Positions 12,352 through 16,355 of a stretch of 16,355 nucleotides of DNA are shown here, piece by piece; position 1 is the stretch's first letter; the number at the start of each line of letters is the position of its first letter. The notes under the pieces are model-generated. The model searched no databases. It saw only the letters and a program-made list of their open reading frames with translations, and was not told the DNA's origin. The position numbers were made by a program, and so were the translations under genes. The stretch is from the NCBI GenBank assembly GCA_028280205.1, contig JANQME010000441.1, positions 1-16,355 on the forward strand. The letters are read 5' to 3'. The stretch is from Longimicrobiales bacterium (GTDB lineage Bacteria; Gemmatimonadota; Gemmatimonadetes; Longimicrobiales; Gaopeijiaceae).

Positions 12352-14376
12352 TCAGGGCAGCGCGTCTCCGGAGTCCAGGGACACGTAGCCGGGAGCCGGG
12401 TCCGGCAGTGGCCCGTCTCCTCCGAGTCCGAAGGGGCGCGGCGCCTTCCCCGTCGGCGGCGCCTTGTGGGGCGTCTCCAGACTCGGCGGAGGCCCGTCGG
12501 GCTCCTCGACCGGCGGGAGCGGATCGCCGCGCTCCAGCGTCTCGATGTCGTCGCGGTCGAGCGTTTCCCGCTCGAGGAGCGCAAGCGCGATCGACTCGAG
12601 GAGGTCGCGGTGCGCTTCGAGCACTTCGTGGGCACGCTGGTGCGCTTCGTCGAGGATGCGCTTCACCTCCTGATCCACGATGCGCTGCGTGTGCTCCGAG
12701 ACCGTGCGACGCTGGACGATCTCACGTCCGAGGAAGACCTCCTGCTCGTTGTCCGCCACGGCGACGAGCCCGATGACCTCGCTCATGCCGAAGGAGGTGA
12801 CCATCCGCCGCGCCATCGAGGTCGCGCGCTCGATGTCGTTGCCGGCGCCGGTGGTGACGTCGTCGGCCCCGAAGACCATCTCCTCGGCCACGCGTCCGCC
12901 GAAGAGCATGGCGAGCTGTCCCTCCATCCACTCTTTCGTATACGAGTGGCGGTCCTCTTCCGGGAGGCTGGCCGTGATCCCCAGCGCGCGGCCGCGCGGC
13001 ACGATCGTGACCTTGTGCACGGGATCGAGCCCGGGGATCTTGAGCCCGAGCACGGCGTGACCGGCCTCATGGTACGCGGTGAGCTTCCGCTCGTTTTCGG
13101 TGAGCACGAGGCTGCGCCGCTCGGTCCCGAGCATCACCTTGTCCTTGGCCTGCTCGAAGTCCTCCATCGAGACGCGATCGCCGTCCCGTCGCGCGGCGAG
13201 AAGGGCCGCCTCGTTGCAGATGTTCGCGAGGTCCGCCCCGCTCATCCCGGGCGTTCCTCGCGCGATCAGCGACAGGTCGACGTTGTCGGCGAGGGGGAGC
13301 TTCTTCGCGTGCACGCGCAGGATGCCCTCACGGCCCTTCACGTCCGGGGCGTCGACGACGACCTGCCGGTCGAAGCGGCCCGGACGCAGCAGCGCCGGAT
13401 CGAGGACGTCGGGGCGGTTCGTCGCCGCGAGCAGAATGACGCCCTCGTTCGACTCGAAGCCGTCCATCTCCACGAGGAGCGCGTTGAGCGTCTGCTCGCG
13501 CTCGTCGTGTCCGCCACCCAGACCCGCGCCCCGGTGGCGCCCGACCGCGTCGATCTCGTCGACGAAGATGATGCAGGGCGCGTGCGCCTTGCCCTGCTCG
13601 AAGAGGTCGCGGACGCGCGAGGCGCCGACTCCGACGAACATCTCCACGAAGTCCGATCCGGACATCTGGAAGAAGGGGCGGCCGGCCTCACCCGCCACGG
13701 CGCGCGCGAGGAGCGTCTTTCCGGTTCCCGGCGGTCCGACCAGGAGCACGCCCTTCGGCAGCCGTCCACCCAGACGCGAGAACTTCGCCGGATCCTTGAG
13801 GAACTCGATGATCTCGTGGAGCTCCTCCTTCGCCTCGTCGGCTCCGGCCACGTCGGCGAACGTCACCTTCGGCGTGTCCGGCGAGATCAGCTTGGCCTTC
13901 GACCGTCCGAACTGGAAGGCGCGGTTCCCCCCGCCCTGCATGGTCCGGAAGATCCAGATCCAGAAGGCGATGAAGAGCAGCCACGGTAGCGCCGTGAGGA
14001 GGAACGTGCCCCAGCCCGCCTCCGGCTGCTCGGCGTCCACGATGACGCCTTCCGCCGAGAGACGCGTGAGAAGGGCATCCCCCACGTCGCCGGGCGTCAT
14101 GCTCTCGAACTCGACGAACTCCTCGCCCTCGATGATCACCGGGGTGCGGAATTCGCCCTCCACCGCGCGATCGCGGAAGACCACCTTGTGGACCGCGCCC
14201 TGATCGAGGTACTCGATGAACTGCGAGTACGTGATCCGGGCCGGCGCGCCGTCCTGCGCTCGAAAGCTCTGGACCGCGAACATCGCAGCCAGGGCGAGGA
14301 GCGCGAAGAACGCGGCGTTCTTCGAGATCTTCCCCATCCGCTGGTTCGGATCCGGCTTGATCGGGTCTTTTGCCAT
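12352..14376 (-). CDS. ftsH: ATP-dependent zinc metalloprotease FtsH
   Basis: This membrane-anchored hexameric AAA+ protease degrades misassembled membrane proteins and some short-lived cytosolic regulators. The 674 residues show: a short cytoplasmic end; helix 1 (about 20-37); a periplasmic domain (38-122); helix 2 (about 124-144, TFLLTALPWLLFIAFWIWIF); the AAA+ module with Walker A GPPGTGKT (214-221), pore loop MFVGVGASRVRDLF (246-259), Walker B CIIFVDEIDA (268-277) and second region of homology NRPDVLDPALLRPGRFDRQ (320-338); and the protease domain with zinc site HEAGH (436-440) and the distal ligand Asp514 in GAGNDIERAT. A Pro-rich tail (about 615-674) is dispensable-looking. The ATG at 14376 has no Shine-Dalgarno sequence; a second ATG lies at residue 14. 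The tilS-hpt-ftsH order is widely conserved. Confidence 0.98.
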   Translation of the reverse strand: MAKDPIKPDPNQRMGKISKNAAFFALLALAAMFAVQSFRAQDGAPARITYSQFIEYLDQGAVHKVVFRDRAVEGEFRTPVIIEGEEFVEFESMTPGDVGDALLTRLSAEGVIVDAEQPEAGWGTFLLTALPWLLFIAFWIWIFRTMQGGGNRAFQFGRSKAKLISPDTPKVTFADVAGADEAKEELHEIIEFLKDPAKFSRLGGRLPKGVLLVGPPGTGKTLLARAVAGEAGRPFFQMSGSDFVEMFVGVGASRVRDLFEQGKAHAPCIIFVDEIDAVGRHRGAGLGGGHDEREQTLNALLVEMDGFESNEGVILLAATNRPDVLDPALLRPGRFDRQVVVDAPDVKGREGILRVHAKKLPLADNVDLSLIARGTPGMSGADLANICNEAALLAARRDGDRVSMEDFEQAKDKVMLGTERRSLVLTENERKLTAYHEAGHAVLGLKIPGLDPVHKVTIVPRGRALGITASLPEEDRHSYTKEWMEGQLAMLFGGRVAEEMVFGADDVTTGAGNDIERATSMARRMVTSFGMSEVIGLVAVADNEQEVFLGREIVQRRTVSEHTQRIVDQEVKRILDEAHQRAHEVLEAHRDLLESIALALLERETLDRDDIETLERGDPLPPVEEPDGPPPSLETPHKAPPTGKAPRPFGLGGDGPLPDPAPGYVSLDSGDALP

Positions 14377-14418
14377 TCTGTCGTGCGTAGCGGGTCGAGC
14401 CTGACGATACGGCCGTCG

Positions 14419-14964
14419 TTAAACGCTCGCGATGTAGGGCAGATGACGGAAGTCCTCGGCGAGATCGAGTCCATACCCCACGAGGAACGAATTGGGTGCA
14501 TCGAAGCCCACCCAGCGTACCTCGACGTCCGCCCCGGGAAGACGCTTGTGGAGCAGGGTGCACACGTCCACCCGTCGCGCGCCACGCTTTCGGAGCAGCG
14601 GTACGATGGTCTCGAGCGTGGCTCCGGAGTCCACGATGTCCTCCACGAGCAGCACGGCCCGCCCCGACACGTCCGTTTCGAGGTCGTGACGGATGCGCAC
14701 CTCACCACTCGATTCGCGCCCCGCGCCGTAGCTCGAAGCGATCATGAAGTCGACGTGTACCGGGACCGTCAGGTTTCGTGCCAGATCGGCCAGAAAGAGG
14801 AAGGAGCCCTTCAGGAGTCCCACGAGGAGCAGGCGGTCCTCGGGCCCGAACGCGTCGGATATCTCCGCCGCGAGCGCACCGACGCGGCTTCGGATCTGCT
14901 CCTCCGTGAAGACGACCTCGTGCGGGGCGGACGTGCCCGGCGACGGCGCGGCTTCCGGGCTCAT
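14419..14964 (-). CDS. hpt: Hypoxanthine phosphoribosyltransferase
   Basis: This enzyme transfers phosphoribose from PRPP to hypoxanthine or guanine, yielding IMP or GMP in purine salvage. The 181 residues fit the family. The LVGLLKGSFLFLADLAR segment (47-63) forms the PPi-binding region. The PRPP-binding motif LLVEDIVDSGAT occupies 105-116 with the general base Asp112. The base-binding end includes WVGFDAPNSFLVGYGLDLAE. The ATG overlaps the tilS stop (ATGA) and has GGAG 8 nt upstream, fixing the start. It lies 42 nt before ftsH with no terminator between them, so the three genes are probably cotranscribed. It pairs functionally with the purine nucleoside phosphorylase encoded at 5996-6820. 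Confidence 0.97.
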   Translation of the reverse strand: MSPEAAPSPGTSAPHEVVFTEEQIRSRVGALAAEISDAFGPEDRLLLVGLLKGSFLFLADLARNLTVPVHVDFMIASSYGAGRESSGEVRIRHDLETDVSGRAVLLVEDIVDSGATLETIVPLLRKRGARRVDVCTLLHKRLPGADVEVRWVGFDAPNSFLVGYGLDLAEDFRHLPYIASV

Positions 14965-16355
14965 CTCTCGATCTCCAGCATCATCGTATCCCGCCCCGGC
15001 CGCTCGCTCGTGCGGGCGCGGTCCACCTCGATACCGGTCACCCAGACGACTCCGTCGTCGGCGTCGACGACGACGGGGACGGCGTCCCGTTCGTGCGCCG
15101 GCACGCGGGCCTCCAGCATCAGCTTGCCGACCTTCGTCGAACCGGCGCTGCGACGGATCCGATCGCCGGGGCGGCGCGCACGGACCCGGAGCGGGAAGCG
15201 GAGCTGCGCGAGGCGGAAGTGCGTCCGTTCCCAGCGGACACCGCTCTCGGGGTCCTCGAGTGGGCGGTCGACCGCGGTCGTCGCATCGGTCTCGGCGGAC
15301 GGAGCGACAGCGGCCGGGCCGGGCCACCAGCGGACCGACCGGACCCGGCCACCCAGTCGGACCCACCCCTGCCCCGGACCGGGATCGCGGACGACGAGCT
15401 CGGCGTCGGCGTGCCCTTCTTCGCGTTCGCACGCGCGCCTTCCGACGTGGACCCAGACCAGGCGATCGAGCTCCCTTCTCAGCTCGACGCCTCCCCCGAG
15501 CTCGATGCCCGTGCCGCTGCGGCCCGACGCGGCGAAGTGGACCGCCCGATCGGTGGTCGCACGGTCGAGGCGAGCGCCGTTCCGCTCGCTCATGACCCGG
15601 AGCACCCGAGCTCGAAGCGGGGCACCCATCGAGGCGACCGCATCGAACGCCAGCGAATCGTCGGTCGCGTCGCAGACCCGGAGAAGGCATTGCACGGCCT
15701 CCCCCCACGCCGTCTCCTCCTGCTCCGCGAGGGAGGCCAACCGGACGAGCGCCCGCCGTGCGCCGGGCGCGACGTTCCGCTCGACCACGGGCAGGACCAC
15801 GTGCCGAAGTACGTTGCGGGCCGGCCCGAGCTCGTCGTTCGTAGGGTCGTCGCGCCAGCGGAGCCCGGCGGCTCGCGCGTAGCCGAGAAGCTCCTCCCGC
15901 CACACCCCGAGGAACGGCCGCACGATGCCCGGCGCCCGGCTCGCAGGGATGCCGGTGAGACCCCGGACGCCCGTCCCACGGAGGATCCGGAAGAGGACCG
16001 TCTCGGCCTGGTCGTCGGCGTGATGGGCGGTCGCGATCGCGCGCGCGCCGAGCCGCTCGGAGGCGTCGATGAGGAACGCGTAGCGCACCGCACGGGCTTC
16101 GTCCTCCGACGCCGGAGGCTCTTCCGCGCGCACGGCGTGAAGCGGAACGCTCCAGGCACGACACACGCCGGCGACCCAGGCTGCGTCGCCCGCCGACCCG
16201 GCCCTCATCGCGTGGTCGAAGTGGGCGGCCACCACCCCCGCGTCGCCCCCAGGCCCGAAGCGGGCGGCGTGCAGGAGCACGCACGAGTCGAGGCCGCCCG
16301 AGACGGCCACGAGCAGCGGGCCCGATCGCGGACCGGGGCGGGCCGCGGCGTCATC
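14961..16355 (-). CDS. tilS: tRNA(Ile)-lysidine synthetase (partial, 5' end outside window)
   Basis: TilS ligates lysine to C34 of the CAU-anticodon tRNA-Ile, switching it to read AUA and to be charged by IleRS. 464 residues are visible; the frame is open to the window edge and the true start lies beyond it. The PP-loop ATPase motif SGGLDS is at visible residues 19-24, preceded by LLVAV as in the family. Further motifs are the FDHAMRAG loop, ATAHHADDQAETVLFRILRG, DDPTND and RNVLRHVVLP. The C-terminal TilS domain is visible in RARRPGDRIRR, STKVGKLMLEARVPAHERDA and WVTGIEVDRAR. A GTG at 16310 falls inside the conserved strand before the PP-loop and is not a credible start. The stop overlaps hpt by 4 nt. 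Confidence 0.95.
   Translation of the reverse strand, partial: DDAAARPGPRSGPLLVAVSGGLDSCVLLHAARFGPGGDAGVVAAHFDHAMRAGSAGDAAWVAGVCRAWSVPLHAVRAEEPPASEDEARAVRYAFLIDASERLGARAIATAHHADDQAETVLFRILRGTGVRGLTGIPASRAPGIVRPFLGVWREELLGYARAAGLRWRDDPTNDELGPARNVLRHVVLPVVERNVAPGARRALVRLASLAEQEETAWGEAVQCLLRVCDATDDSLAFDAVASMGAPLRARVLRVMSERNGARLDRATTDRAVHFAASGRSGTGIELGGGVELRRELDRLVWVHVGRRACEREEGHADAELVVRDPGPGQGWVRLGGRVRSVRWWPGPAAVAPSAETDATTAVDRPLEDPESGVRWERTHFRLAQLRFPLRVRARRPGDRIRRSAGSTKVGKLMLEARVPAHERDAVPVVVDADDGVVWVTGIEVDRARTSERPGRDTMMLEIER

Noticed and set aside
9527..13989. Plus-strand open frames 9527-11554 and 11374-13989 opposite exbB/exbD, cdaA and ftsH
   Set aside because: They cover conserved minus-strand genes and a clear minus-strand promoter, and no domain is recognisable; they are shadow frames.
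14419..16284. Alternative minus-strand frame of 621 codons across tilS and hpt
   Set aside because: Its first part is an out-of-frame reading of tilS that only joins the hpt frame near the end. The tilS motifs in the other frame and the ATGA overlap at 14961-14964 show two separate genes, not a fusion.

Overview
The window is a GC-rich, gene-dense bacterial chromosome segment. Every supportable gene lies on the minus strand, so transcription runs from position 16355 down to position 1. The cell is a diderm, because it encodes an ExbB-ExbD-ExbD-TonB energy-transduction module, but it also carries DivIVA and CdaA (c-di-AMP synthesis), which are more often discussed in Gram-positives. This mix, the GC content and the style of the proteins suggest Gemmatimonadota or a close relative. 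That placement is an inference from remembered family resemblance, not a search result.

Layout in the direction of transcription: (1) 16355-11419, a housekeeping cluster tilS (5' end outside the window) - hpt - ftsH - cdaA, covering tRNA-Ile lysidine modification, purine salvage, membrane proteolysis and c-di-AMP synthesis. (2) A clear sigma70-type promoter at 11351-11380, followed by a stem-loop in the predicted leader, drives exbB - exbD - exbD - tonB (11266-8880). That unit ends at a perfect 34-bp palindrome with a T-tract (8812-8856). (3) 8797-1797 holds yggS - divIVA - punA - ileS - rluD. This resembles the segment downstream of the division cluster in Firmicutes (yggS/sepF/yggT/ylmH/divIVA/ileS), with the middle genes missing and a purine nucleoside phosphorylase inserted. 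(4) After a 124-nt gap comes a DnaA-related AAA+ gene that runs off the window at position 1.

Gene packing is tight. Four junctions are 1-4 nt overlaps (hpt/tilS, tonB/exbD, divIVA/yggS, rluD/ileS). No RNA gene, mobile element, CRISPR array, pseudogene or frameshift was seen, and no gap exceeds 152 nt.

Three items deserve attention. The DnaA-like protein has two tandem DnaA-type AAA+ modules, the first intact and the second with its Walker A and Walker B residues erased. The IleRS is of type 2 and has a swapped class I signature, GLHH instead of HxGH. The DivIVA homologue joins three 11-residue coiled-coil repeats to a long acidic disordered tail ending in a defined terminal peptide. The rest is ordinary housekeeping content.
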